Positions 1 to 12,233 of a stretch of DNA of 64,000 bases are shown one piece after another. Origin of the DNA: Kuschelorhynchus macadamiae (taxonomy: Eukaryota > Arthropoda > Insecta > Coleoptera > Curculionidae); contig JAUTXW010003816.1 in assembly GCA_030620095.1 (NCBI GenBank), positions 558,001-622,000 on the forward strand. Direction: 5' to 3'. The notes beneath the pieces were generated by a model that was given only the letters and a program-made list of their open reading frames with translations, made no database searches and was not told the origin of the DNA. The position numbers were made by a program, and so were the translations under genes. Position 1 is the stretch's first letter, and every line of letters begins with the position of its first letter.

Positions 1-587
1 CCCACACATTAACTGACCATCTGTGTTGTAGATCAAGCTGCCTAAAAATTCTTGGATTATGGTCGGCGTAGTAATGGTAGTTATGACGATTTACAAATCC
101 ATTCTTATGAAATGTGGCCTCATCAGAGAATAAAACTATCAAAAAAATCAAAGCTTAACCTAATTTTAGCTTTTGCCCAATTACAAAAGTCAACACGTTT
201 CTCAAAATCTGCTGGAAGGAGTTCTTGATGCAACTGAATATGATATGCATGAAATTTATGGCTCTTTAAAATTCGCTGAACAGTTCTTTCGCTTACTCCT
301 ACGGCATCCCCGACTGCTTTTTGGCTAACAGAAGGATTTTCCGTGACAGCTAATAGCACAGCTAATTCATTTTCTTCCGTTCGAACGGGCCTATTTCTAA
401 CTGGTCTTGTATAATTTACATTTCCCGTTGCCATAAATCTCTCTAATAAGTTCGTCATGCTCCTTCTGTCTGGGTGCCTTCGTTCTGGATAATTTTGCGC
501 ATAAATCCTACTGGCCAAAAAGGCATTTCTATGCGATTCTCCTAACACAAAAACCATATCAACCAGTTCTTCGCGGGTGTACTCCAT
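1..587 (-). pseudogene. Mariner-like transposase, N-terminal part, frameshifted
   Basis: Encodes the DNA-binding half of a mariner/IS630-type transposase. From the likely start (codon at 585-587) the protein has a paired-type helix-turn-helix region, including the segment NPSVSQKAVGDAVGVSERTV, then the HxxxPYHIQLHQEL-like linker (here HAYHIQLHQELLPADF). The frame is lost near 128. Positions 1-122 still encode the start of the catalytic domain in another frame (an FSDEATF-like motif), so a frameshift separates the two halves and the rest lies outside the window. An in-frame ATG 14 codons upstream (627-629) also exists. The similar gene at 41346-42413 shows what the intact protein would look like. 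Confidence 0.8.
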
Positions 588-1144
588 GACGATAGAACGT
601 TCAAATAAAACTTCTAAACAGTGACGCAAACAAACGAAAAATGAACTACGTAGAAGGTAAAGACCACTATATGAAAAATCCGATAATTATTTCAATTTGT
701 AAAACTTAAAAAACGAATAAGTAAATTGCCGATATGTTTTAGTTGTTTGACAGTTTCTAGACAATTTGTTTTTCATGGCCTACTTAAATTCTAGTTAATA
801 ATTTGGGCAACACTTGTCATTAATATTAAATAAAGGTTAAGGCCGTTTTACATGCAGCAAGGGGTTGCACCTGCAAGATATTGCGCGCAATTTGTCTTGC
901 AGACTGTAAAGCGGCAGTTGTATTTCAATTGCAAGTGTCAGCGTATGCCTTTGTGCAAGTCTCTTGCAACTTGTAGGAAGACCTGCAGCATGTAAAACGT
1001 CTTTACGGCTTAACTCTTGGCAGTAATTCAAATTTTATGCGGTAAACGTAATTACAAAAAATGTTGGGATTTTAGGTTTTTTCCCATAGCTATAACTACG
1101 CTGACCTATTTATTATTCAAAATCGCGAAGGTGCTTACTTATGA

Positions 1145-1494
1145 ACATTACTAGTGAGGTTATTCAATTACCGTACTGAAAAACAAAGTACAACATTAGT
1201 TTTTTAAGAATATTTCAAAAACCTTCAGGAATTTTGAGATAAGTGTAATAATAAAAAATGTTGATCTGTTAATTCTGTATCGGACAGAAAAAAAATATAT
1301 ATAGGGTGTTCCATTTTTCCACATTACTATTGAGTTTATTCAATTATCGTACTGAAAAACAAAGTACAACATTAGTTTTTTAAGAATATTTCAAAAACCT
1401 TCAGGAATTTTGAGATAAGTGTAATAATGAAAAATGTTGATCTGTTAATTCTGTACCGGACAGAAAAAAAATATATAGGGTGTTCCATTTGAAA
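1145..1494. repeat. Tandem duplication, two copies of about 175 bp
   Basis: Two direct copies start at about 1145 and 1321 (offset 176 bp). Each contains a stretch with CCGTACTGAAAAACAAAG-like sequence and ends in a GGGTGTTCCATTT motif. They differ by a few substitutions and a short indel. The repeat lies in the presumed terminal region of the mariner remnant. Confidence 0.85.
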
Positions 1495-2770
1495 AAATGG
1501 AGAAAAATTATTTTTTATTTTGCAACGTTTGACATGGAATTTGGGTCACCCTGTATAAGTAAGACTTATAATACTCATAGCAGAATAACTATAAACCTTT
1601 TGCAGTAAGCTACTAGGTTACCTTAGCTTTTAAGATGTTTTATCTAATTTTTATAAATATTTTAAATGTAGACTATAATTTTTTTTTCTTCGATTTTACG
1701 TTTTTTCTCCGAAACTATTAAAAAAAGAGAGATACTATTCTTGGAGTCTGTAGACTAGGTAAAGAGTGTTTCAAAAATGTAAAAAAATATAGGGTGTTTT
1801 GTAACACCCTGTATAATCAAGAATATTTTTAAAATGTGCTCTCTAATCAACAGCATATAGTGGCTTTTAAATATTTTTTCTAAAATAAATGGTTAAGGTA
1901 TAATAAAAGACGGGAGGTGAGCTGCAGGACCCTGTATAGCAGGTTCTTGAAATAACTTTGTTACACTCTCCATGAATGTAAAATAAATTTAAAATATCAA
2001 TATTGGAATATTCAATTGCGTTTTCCATTTTTACGGAACATCAGTTGAAAACTATCTGTTAATGTCAAAAAGATGTCAGGAAGAAGTAAACAAAACCTTC
2101 CATGGCCTACCAAGCTAAGTTATTCGTTAAGCGGGTGGTTTTGTTATGGTACTCTTTGAAAACAGGAAAATATTCAAAGTTGGCTCATATCTAAAAAATA
2201 GTGGGAGATGGGTATAGGAACATATATAGAAATATTGTAGGTAAGGTATTGGTTTATTCGAAGATACCATAAAATACAGGGTGTTGTATTTAAAATAAAA
2301 GAGTTTTTACCATTACTAAATTTCGATAAAAATGCCCTTTTTATACGACACCCTGTATGATATATCGCTATTCTAACATATATAAACATAAAAAAAATCT
2401 AGTAATTATCTCGCTTACGCAGGTAAATATGGAATTTTATTAACGTGGTGATTTTCTAAAAAAAAATCATAAATTAATTTTTTTAGAGAAAATGGTAGTA
2501 GAGAAGTATAGGAAGATGTTAACAAAAGTTACTTAAAATCGTGCTTAGAATCAGAAACTGCAATAAAATATAGGGTTTTCTATTTGAAATTTCAATGTTG
2601 CTATTGGTTTAGGAGAGATGTGGCAACGCTGAACTTGCGAAAATATTTTAAAAATATAGATTATTACCTATTATGTCCGCATGCCGAATTTGAAAAAAAT
2701 CCCTTTTATAGTTCTCCAAAACTTTTAATAGGACACTCAACGTAAATCACCCTGTATATATCAATTTCCA

Positions 2771-3208
<438 letters not shown>

Positions 3209-3637
3209 TGATAATTAATTTTGTCTTGCTGGTCATTTTTGTTTATTTCAATTATTTTTTCGTGTATATTTATTAGGAAATATTTCTCATGTTCTCTGTT
3301 TGGAAAGTGTAAATGGTTAATGAAGTTATTGTTTAATTGAGCAATGAATTCTTCTAAATCTATTTCTATATATCTCTTGCGGAGGTTAATAAAATATCTT
3401 TGATTTTCGTACACTTTTATTTTATGACTCTTGGAGCTATAGATGTGTCTGATATTTTTGTAATCATTTGTTGTTTATGGAAGTTTAATGGTTTTTCACA
3501 GTAAGGATAAGTTAGTAGTGGTGGTTTATCTGCGGACTATACAGTAGGGACATGGTTTTGATTTGTATTTAAAAACTCTTGAATAGATATATCAATATCT
3601 CCAGTCTCGTTTATTATTGAAGTATTTGTTGCTATTT

Positions 3638-4419
3638 CTACAGGTTTATCTGTTTGGTTCTGGCGTGTATTTCGAGATAAGTGTCGGCAAAGTAGTTGTC
3701 TTTTCCTTTTATATAATCAATTTCATAATCATATTCTGATAGTAATAACTTCCATCTTACTAATTTTGAGTTTGGTTCCTTAAGACTTTCCAGCCATTTT
3801 AGAGGCTTATGATCCCTTTTGATCGTGAAGTGTCTTCTGAACAAGTATGGTCGAAAATATTTCGCTGACGAAAACAACGGTAAGTAATTCCTTTTGTGTT
3901 ACAGAGTAGTTAATTTCATTTGGATTTAAGGTTTTACTTCCATACAGGTTTTACTTCTTGGCTCAATACTCCTCCAGTTGCATATTGGCTAGCGTCTGTT
4001 AAGGTAAATATTTTAGAAAAATCGGGATGTTTTAAAATTGGTTTATTGTACAAAATAACTTTACAGATTTCGAAAGCATTCTCAAAATTCTTGAGTATGT
4101 TCCACTTTTTTACCTTTTCTTAAACATGTCGTAGGTTTTGTTATTTTTGCTAAATTGTTGATACATTTTTCGTAGAACCCGATCATCCTTAAAAAAGTTT
4201 TTCGTTTTCTTTATTCTAAAATTGTGAAAACACAATAACATCATCTATGAATACTAAACAAGTTTTATTGATAAAGTCCTTAAATATTTCGTTAATCATG
4301 TTTTTGAAAGTAGCATTTTTTAATCTAATAGGCGTCCTTAGGAATTTGTAATGACCATGATCTGTGGAGAATGAAGTTTTCTCGATGCTGCCTGGGTGCA
4401 TTTTTATCTGATGCCACAA
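3638..4419 (-). pseudogene. Gypsy-type reverse transcriptase / RNase H remnant
   Basis: Two broken pieces of Ty3/Gypsy pol read leftward. The first (about 4216-4419) keeps the reverse transcriptase core with HQIKMHP and the active-site motif FIDDVIVFS. The second (about 3638-3877) keeps the RNase H end with FRPYLF, DHKPLKWL and SKLVRWKLLLSEYDYEI. The DNA between (3878-4215) still resembles RNase H/RT sequence but is full of stops. The region 3210-3414 upstream of the (TA)n tract has a short open frame that may be the next, linker part of the same polyprotein, but I cannot assign it. Confidence 0.8.
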
Positions 4420-4429
4420 AAAAATTAAA

Positions 4430-6600
4430 AAAAAATGTTTTTATACAAAAAAAAGAACAAAGAGAGAGTTTTATTCTAACACTCAAGAGAAGTAGGTAAT
4501 TACTAAGTTAACAATATAAGATTCCCTGTTTTTTTATAGTAAATTAACATATTAAATTTGGTACAAATAGATAAAATATGAGAAGTAACATTAGTTGCAA
4601 CAACTATTATTTATCAAAGTAGATATATGTTGGTATTGAAAGATAAGATTTGGTAAAAATGCTACCTATGATGAATTATTAGTAAATAATATAGTACGAT
4701 ATATTATCAGTAAATAATATAGTACGATATAAAAAGATAAACTCTGGCAAATATCTAACACTGCACTATTTCATTGTTTATATAATTTTTTTTTATTCTT
4801 TTACGTTTTTCAATATTTCACTTAGCGTTTAAGATATTTACCATCTTCAGAAACAATTTACGTTCGATGTTATGAAAAAAAATATTTGTTTAATTATTTT
4901 AAACCACTGCATCCGATAATTTAACTGAAATAAAAATTGTTTACCCTCACACATTAATGATATCTTTTTAAATAAAAAAAATTAAAATATAAATGTTATA
5001 AACACAATTTGCATTGTACCATATGGAAAAAAAACTTTGTTCTTTTGATATTTCGATTCACTGCATTAAGTAATTTCTTATGAATAATATTTTTTTTTAA
5101 TCTCATACGTTTTTCGATATTTGACTTTTCAAAATATTGACCATCTTCAGTATCAATTTACATTGTATATTGTAACGGAAAAAAAATATTTTAATTTTTA
5201 TTTTTTTAAACTACTCCGTTCGATAACTTGACCGAGGTAGATTTTTTTAGTCTTACACTTTTTATGTTATCTTTTTAAATAACAAAGATATAAACAAATA
5301 AATACAATTTCCATTTTACCATATGAGAAAAAAATAATTTTGACATTTCGATCCTATGTATTGTATGATGAGTAAAGAAAAAACAAACATTTTTTTATTC
5401 TTATACGTTTTTCGTATTGACCATCTTCAGAAGCAATTTACATTGTATCCTATATGGAACTTTTTTTATTTAATATTTCAAATCACTGTGTTTTATAGCT
5501 TACCAAATAAAAGGTTTTTTTTCTTAGACTTTTTGCCGTATCTTTCCTAATAGCAAAGAAAAAATGGCGATCAATCAATTTTCATTGTATTACACCGTTT
5601 TATAACTTAAATAAATTAAACACTTTTCTACTCTTGTACTTTTTGTACTATCTTTACAAATTTAAAAAAAATGTCAACTATTGTAGCTTATGGACAGAAA
5701 AATTAAAATACAAAAATTAAATTTTCGAATATGTCGTTCGATAAAACTCAAAAAATGAAAACGATATTTACTTTTTTCCGTTTTTCTATGTTTCGTTTAG
5801 TTTTTGAAATATTGACCATCATCAGAAAATTTCTACTTATATAAAATACAATAGAAATACTTTTCTAAATTCCCGTGGTCAAACAGTAATTTACCATCAT
5901 AAAATTTTGGAAAAAAAATTGAATTTTTTCGCCAAAAAAAGTCTAAATGTATGTATGCATTTCGTTTTTTTTTTCAAAAATTATTTTTTTTTTCAAAAAT
6001 TAATTTTTTAACACGAAAACTACAAATTACGAAAAAACTTCACTCTTGATAAAATGTAGAGAAAAAAAAACGTTTCCAATGATATTTTAATATTATATTC
6101 CAAAAACTAAATATCAGTTTTGGCCAATATGTGGTAAACGAAATGGATTAGATGAAATTTAAATTTTTTTTCGTAAGACCCATAGGTCAGAAAATCGAAA
6201 ACCAAGTTTTCCAATTTTCAAACGACCGAGATTTTGTTGGTTTCGGACCATATTTGCAATTTCAAATAAAATTAAAATTACGTATAAGAGGGTTTTTCGA
6301 TATGCCAAATTCATTTTTGATACTTTTAAAAGCATAAGAATAACATATTTCGAGATCAGAATCAATTCAGATTTTTGATATTCCTGACCAATGTGTCCGA
6401 CAACTGATCAAAAACGAAAACTTTTATACTTTTATAAATTTTTTGAAATTTTGCTTAGTTTTTGAGATACTGACCATCTTCATAATCAATTAATACTACT
6501 TATGTGGAAAAAAATAAACTTTGTTTTTCGACATTTCCATTAACTGTGTTTAATATTTCAATAAAAACAATTTTTTTTATTATTTTTCGTTTTTCCATAT
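4430..6600. repeat. Degenerate satellite-like array
   Basis: No gene is visible in this AT-rich stretch. Diverged repeats share a core resembling TATTGACCATCTTCAGAA followed by CAATTTACATTGTA and by runs such as TTTTTCGATATTT. Copies of the core are visible near 4843, 5133, 5418, 5812 and 6470, so the spacing is irregular, roughly 290-660 bp with many indels. The same core reappears right of the pogo element near 9428, so the array was probably continuous before that insertion. Confidence 0.7.
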
Positions 6601-6917
6601 TTAGAGGAGAGGAGGCAATTGCCGTACAGTTAAGATAAAATAGAAATTTGTTGGATAATTTTTTACGTAGAAATTTTGTGTAAGGCTCTATGCAAACCTC
6701 ATAGAGTTTACTATTGATCCGCAAGATAATAAAACTCTCTTTTACAGAAAATATATTTTTAATTTTTGTTAACAAAAAAAATGTAAAGTACGGTATTTTA
6801 CGAAGAGTGTGGGTAATGTCGTACGTAATTCGTTTAATTCCGTACAGTTATAGTTTAACAAAAACGATAAAGAATTTTTACGAACTAGTTTTCTAAAAGC
6901 AAATACATAATGTTAGT

Positions 6918-8686
6918 TTAAACAAAGGCACAAACGTAGTATTCTGCACGATCTGCGCCACTGCAAAGTGCATGTGCCCATGTTCCGCAGTTAATGCAAC
7001 GAAACCATAATTCGTTGTTTTTGCCAAATTCTTGGCATATAATGCAAATATCCGTTCCCGAACTTTTTCTTCATCCAGGAAATATTCAACGCCTTCATCG
7101 TCATCATCTAGAGCTTCTTTTGGTAATTCTTCTTCTGACTCGGAAGAAGCTTAGTTTTCTTTTGTATGATTTCTTAAGCACGGTCCCTTTTCTATTTTCT
7201 TTCTGTTTTGTCTCTTTTAACGATTTTTTTAATGCCATATTTTCTAAGTCAGTTTTTATCAGTGTTGAAGTCAACACAACAGAGTTGTTTTTTTCGACCC
7301 TTGCCTTTTCCTTCACCCTCATCAATAACATCATTAGGTTGCCTTTTTTTTGGCGCCGGAGAAACTTCTGAAAATGTATAAAATTGTTTTAGTGACTTTT
7401 CAGTTAAAACGTTATTGCTGATATCTGTTAAGATAGACAAGAATGGATTTGCATTCCTGTTTCCTAAACCTGATGGACCCGGTATAGCTTCTAGTTAAGT
7501 AGTCACTTGTTGTTCTAATTGCCTTTCGGTCATGGATGCATGTGTCAATACATAATTCCGAAAATATGTCAGGGTTAACTGGAACAATGCCTGCAGATGC
7601 AAAACCATTGACTGCTTTTTCCGAATTGGCTACCTTTAGATAAGCTTTTGTAAAAAGGCCTGTAATGTAGAAAGCAGTTAGCTTTTCATAGTTGTTGCAT
7701 CTCATAAATATGTCACATTCCTTGTGAAACGCAATTTTTATGGGCCCAAAATAAGTCAGATCTAAAGGCCGACCTCGGTGAGATGTTTGAGGCGCTATCG
7801 AGAGCATTATAATCCCATTTTGGCGACAGTGATTATAAATATCTAAAGAAACATGGCTTCCGTGATTGTCCAGTATCAGAAGGACAGGGTCATCTATTGT
7901 TGCTTTAATGTAGACACGAAAATGTTTTATCCAAATAAGAAATAATTCCTCGTTCATCCATCCAGATTTTGAACAGTGATAGATCGATCCATTAGGACCA
8001 TCTCTCTCTAAAGCTGCAGTCGTCCGTAGGCGAGGAAAAATAAACATAAGCGGGATGTATTGCCCTATAGCACTCACGCAACAACAGATTCTTATAGTTT
8101 TGCCACGTTCCCAGTTAGTAGCTGCTCCAACTTGTTTCTGACCTTTAGGAGCAAGGATTTTTCCTGGTTTATGGACCGTGGTTACTCCAGTCTCGTCCAC
8201 ATTAAATATTTGATGTGGTGCAAAAGAATATTTTAAGTTAAGTTATCAAAAAATCTTCATTTCATCCGCATTAAAAGCAGTTATCCTACTGAGACTTGTT
8301 GCTTCTGGTGTCCTGATACTGATTTCTGGATTCCTTTTTAAAAATTCATAAGGCCAATCCTTACTTGCCTCTTTTTTGTCTTTGTTAAATGAATGCTTTA
8401 TTTTATTTATTTGAGCGTAGTCATATACACTCTTCCTCAAAACGCTAGGCGTAAGTCCATAAAATAATTTGGATAGTTTTAATAGCTGATCCTTGATTTC
8501 AGTTTCTTGTTCAGGCGTAAAAACGGGCTTTCTTCCTAGTCTTGTAGTAAAATCAGGTCCTCGTTTTAAATAATCATGGAGGGCCATTACCGGAACACCA
8601 TACTTCGCAGCAGTAGGTTCTTGAACTTCTCTAATTGCCATCTTCATTTTGCGCGGGGACCAAGTACACTTCTTTTTTGTATTCAT
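6918..8686 (-). pseudogene. pogo/Tigger-like transposase (DDE_1) with C-terminal PHD-like zinc module
   Basis: Catalyses cut-and-paste transposition at TA. The N-terminal part (start at 8684-8686, just after a TTTCAG splice-acceptor-like site) has a CENP-B/psq-type helix-turn-helix (WSPRKMKMAIREV, AKYGVPVMALHDYLK). The catalytic domain keeps the three acidic residues: NVDETG (about 8200), LILDNHGSH (about 7876) and PLDLTYFGPIK (about 7760). A C-terminal cysteine module at about 6918-7040 has CIIC, CINCGTWAH and C residues. Stop codons near 8246 and frame changes at about 7412 and 7050-7250 break the gene. The architecture matches insect pogo elements; the breaks show it is no longer functional. 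Confidence 0.85.
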
Positions 8687-9290
8687 CTGAAACAAACAAA
8701 ATTGATGTAGATAATATACCACATTTGTTATTATCGTACACTTGTACGGTATTTGCCGATCCAAAACAATGAAACAAAATGGCAAAAAATAATGCCTTAT
8801 ATTAATTTTTTTCTAGCAAATCATGCATGTTTTTAGAGAGCAAACCCCGATCAAGAAGAACATGAAATAAAAATTCTTTTTTTCTAGTCTTGTAGTAAAA
8901 TCAGGTCCTCGTTTTAAATAATCATTGGAGGGACATTACCGGAACACCATACTTCGCAGCAGTAGGTCGCAGCTTAGCACCTTCTTGAACTTCTCTAATT
9001 GCCATCTTCATTTTGCGCGGGGACCAAGTACACTTCTTTTTTGTATTCATCTGCAACAAACAAAATTGATGTAGATAATATACCACTTTTATTATTACCA
9101 TAACAAATAGTTTCGGGAAATACCGTCCACTTTAGGACTTTAATATCGTACACTTGTACGGTATTTGCCGAACCAAAACAATAAAACAAAACGGCAAAAA
9201 ATAATGCCGTATATTAATTTTTTTCTAGCAAATCATGCATGTTTTTAAAGAGCAAACCCCACCGATCAAGAAGAACACAAAATAAAATTA
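8535..9290. repeat. Tandem duplication in the pogo 5' region
   Basis: About 350 bp containing the transposase start and upstream sequence (8541 onward) is repeated directly from 8889 onward (offset 348 bp). The second copy has small insertions near 8965 and 9110. The outer copy cannot encode a complete N-terminus by itself. Confidence 0.85.
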
Positions 9291-9409
9291 AAATATTAAG
9301 TTTGAAGATACTTACGGCTAGTTGGATCTTCAATATTTCTTATACCAAAATCAACAAATGGGATGTACGGTATTAGACGCTTTACGGAAATAGCCGCCGC
9401 CCCCCTAAC

Positions 9410-10250
9410 TTAGTTGCAGAGTTATTGATCATCTTCAGAAACATTGTATCTTAACTCTTACACTTTTTGTGATGTCTTTTTAAATAATACAAATATAAAT
9501 AAATACAATTTACATTGCATCATAAGGGGGGAAAAATTTTTTGTTTGTATATTTCGGACGGAAGTGAAACTTTTTTACTCTTGCATTTTGCCACATCTTT
9601 TTAAATAAGTGAAAAAAAAATAAAATATAGAAATAATGACAGACCTATTATCATTGTAGCTTAAGGACGAAAGATTTTTATTTTTCGATATTTCAGACCA
9701 TTGTATTCAATAAATGAACAAAAACAAAAACTTTTTTATCCTTACAATTTTTGCCGTGTCTAAATAAAAGAGAAAAAAAAATTGACAAGACGACCGACCG
9801 ATTAACATTGTAGTTTATGGACGAAAAAAAAATTTTTTTTTGTATTTCGAACCACTGCCTTTTTACCTCTCGAAATTTTATTGTAAAATTGTTCTTTTTT
9901 ATTTTCTTTCCGACTTGTCTCACCGATTAGAAACTTTTTTGCCTCTTGAAATTTTTCGATTTTTTGACTTGTTTTTTTCACATTTATTTTAATTTTTTTA
10001 GATACTTCTCGACACCTAGAAACATTTTTGCCTCGAAGTTTTTGACTTTTTTTCTCTCTTTATTTTTTAATTTTATATTATTTGTTTTTAATTTTATATT
10101 TTTTTTCCTAATACTTCTCGAGGCGTAGAAACTTTTTTGCCTCTTCAAATTTTTCGATCTTTTTTCTGATTTTTTAGATTTTTTTGTCGTTCCGATCTTT
10201 TTTCTGATTTTTTAGATTTTTTTGTCGTTCCGAACTTTCTTTTTAATTTC
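9410..10250. repeat. Continuation of the degenerate satellite-like array
   Basis: Repeated fragments such as TTTTTGCCTCTNGAAATTTTTCGAT and TTTTTGTCGTTCCGA occur, together with one copy of the TTGATCATCTTCAGAAACATTGTA core near 9428 that matches the array left of the pogo element. No coding region is visible. Confidence 0.6.
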
Positions 10251-10259
10251 CTACAAAAC

Positions 10260-11168
10260 TATTATGTATCGAAACATTCCGTAGACAGAGTCTACATGTT
10301 GAGGTATGTAATTTTATTAAATATTTGTTTCAATTAATTTAAAGTTAAATATTTTTATTCAGTTGCGAAAAAGCCAAAAAAGATTTTTGTTTGTCGATCT
10401 AAACGCAACAAATAATCCGAACACGTTTAAAAATGAGAAGTTTTGCAGGGCAGTCAATGTTCTTCAATTTTCTTCTCTAATCTTTTGAGTAATTTTTCTT
10501 GTCCTACTATTAAAATGACAATGGTATAGCCGCTTAAAAATTATTCGTGGTTTTTTTTTAGAGATTTTAAATCTCTTCGAGACTCTCCAAGTTTCCTTTG
10601 TTGTTGCTTGTAAGACAAATATCCATTTCTAAGACAAGCTATATAACTATATAGGAACAGGAATATTTGAAGCAGGTTGATCATGAGCAACCTCGTCAAA
10701 TCGACTATTAAAGACAGATGTGGGAATATTAGGAACAAGTTCGAGGTCCCAATTCCAAGATAAGCTTCAAGAATGTCGTTATAGACAATATTGCAAGTGT
10801 AGATTTTGGGACCGTGATATTCCAATGCAACATCCATCCCTGCCCGCGTTCTCAGTATAGCAACGTGTAATTTCCAGATTTCCAACTCTCGAAGACGCCA
10901 CGTAAAACTGTCCGTGCGAAAAACATGGCATTTTCTCGGTGTCTTTGTGCCTTGGTCATACAAAAAACCAAGCCAACGGAAAACCGTAACCTTTCAATAG
11001 GACTAGGTAACATAGGGTAAGTTGCGACCAACCTCATTTTAGGAATTAATTGCATTTGATGCACCAGTCAAAAGTTCGCACTCGATTAGATTTTCGGACA
11101 CAGATAAAACCGCTGCATTGTTCAAGTGTCATCTAGATTATGTGAAAGCATCACGACACCTATTGTAA
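10260..11168 (-). pseudogene. Helitron helicase fragment
   Basis: A decayed frame at 10852-11064 has PKMRLVATYPMLPSPIERL, which resembles the RMYFVSPxxxERFYLR region of Helitron helicases, and is followed leftward by low-quality sequence. The same DNA recurs at 53900-54420 with high identity. It abuts the left end of the Harbinger element, and its continuation is found right of that element from 50521. The Helitron assignment rests mainly on the better copies at 50561-51143. Confidence 0.5.
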
Positions 11169-11255
11169 AGGTGGGTTGTCACTGCACGAAACTTTTTCGC
11201 GAATGTCTTTCGGGCAACGGGACGAAAAGAGGCGAAAATAAGGTGAGCCGCCAGT

Positions 11256-11570
11256 TTGCGCGAGACGGTGGTGCCGGCAACTTCGAGTGCAGCATTAGCA
11301 TTTGCAACCATGACGATGATTTTTTTGAGGAGGAAAAAGAAAATAGTTAAAACAAGACGCAGATGGTGGAGCAGAGAACTATTTCTTCGGAGATCTCAAT
11401 ATGGAAATAGACTACTAAGGGATATAACAGCGGAACCTTGCAAAGATACCTTCAGGAACTTTACTCGGATGACTGCAGAAGACTTTGAGCATCTTTTGTC
11501 ACTGGTCGATCCTAAAGTAAGAAGAATAGATACCAACATAAGAGAGGCGATAACCGTTAAGGAGAGGTTG
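11256..11570 (+). pseudogene. Harbinger transposase copy 1, N-terminal part
   Basis: Encodes the first 105 codons of a HARBI1-like transposase, with the hallmarks RRRWWSRELFLRR and FRNFTRMTAEDFEHLLSLV and DTNIREAITVKERL. The frame is cut at 11570, where foreign DNA begins. The next codon of the protein is at 47971: the GTTG at 11567-11570 is repeated at 47967-47970 and the reading frame continues exactly, so this and the 47971-49838 segment are halves of one gene. ATGs at 11256 and 11310 are both possible starts. Confidence 0.85.
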
Positions 11571-12233
11571 TGTTCTCGCCGCGAGTAATTTGTACTCGAA
11601 AAATTATTTGTTTTAGGCGGGAACACAGCCTTCTTTTCCCGTCTGTCCCCTGCAGGGACGCTGTGTTCCATTTCTTCGTCGCTGAATAAGGAGTACAAAC
11701 TACTTCCTTTTTGTCCTGTAGTTGTTTTATCATATTTTTTAAATACGGACCTGCGGTCCAAGTAATTTTTTTTTGTCGTCGCCCTCGCAAATGGAAGCGG
11801 GGTCGACATTGGATTCCCCACCCTGACTTTCTTGTGTAGGAGAGAAATCCATTTCAAAGAGGGATTCAGTGTATTTTTTATTTTTAGTAGTGTCACGGAA
11901 AATAGTATGCTAAGTTTCGCGCTGACGGTTGTTATCGAGCAACATAGTTGAATTTGCATTCCTTGTTTTATTTAACCCGGCGACCCCGCGACGGTACGGT
12001 GGGGCTTAATTACATAAGTAGTACGGTGGGGTATGAACAAAATAAAGCTAAGTAGATGGATTAAATATTGTTATTTATAATATTAAAGTCGTTTTAAATG
12101 TTTATTCTAATAAATACTAGGTACTTATTCTTTTAAAAGGTGTATGGTAACAAAAAATACTTATTATTATGAAAAATACTTATACACACAGATACTAATA
12201 GGTACATATTATAAAATAAAACAAGTTCAAAAT

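Larger units (their letters stand above)
1..2757. mobile_element. Mariner-like element remnant, truncated by the window edge
   Basis: A broken mariner-type transposase reading leftward is followed by about 2 kb of AT-rich DNA with repeated short matches to the mariner terminal motif (CAGGGTG / CACCCTG next to TA), for example near 1302, 1480, 1552, 1795, 2278, 2350 and 2750. The last one, near 2750-2757, is a plausible outer end. The two better preserved mariners further right use the same motif and have long inverted arms, so this may be a third element of that style or several overlapping short derivatives. No other gene is visible in 630-2757. Boundaries are approximate. Confidence 0.55.
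6604..9405. mobile_element. pogo-type DNA transposon
   Basis: An element of about 2.8 kb flanked by TA (6602-6603 and 9406-9407). Its ends form an imperfect inverted repeat: the left end is a G-rich stretch running into CAATTGCCGTA, and the right end, read on the other strand, is a G-rich stretch running into CTATTTCCGTA. Many subterminal copies of a CCGTACAGT / GTACGGTATTT motif occur on both sides (for example 6622, 6792, 6840, 8743, 9160, 9366), as expected of transposase binding sites. It interrupts the satellite-like array. The internal gene is broken, so the copy is inactive. Confidence 0.75.
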
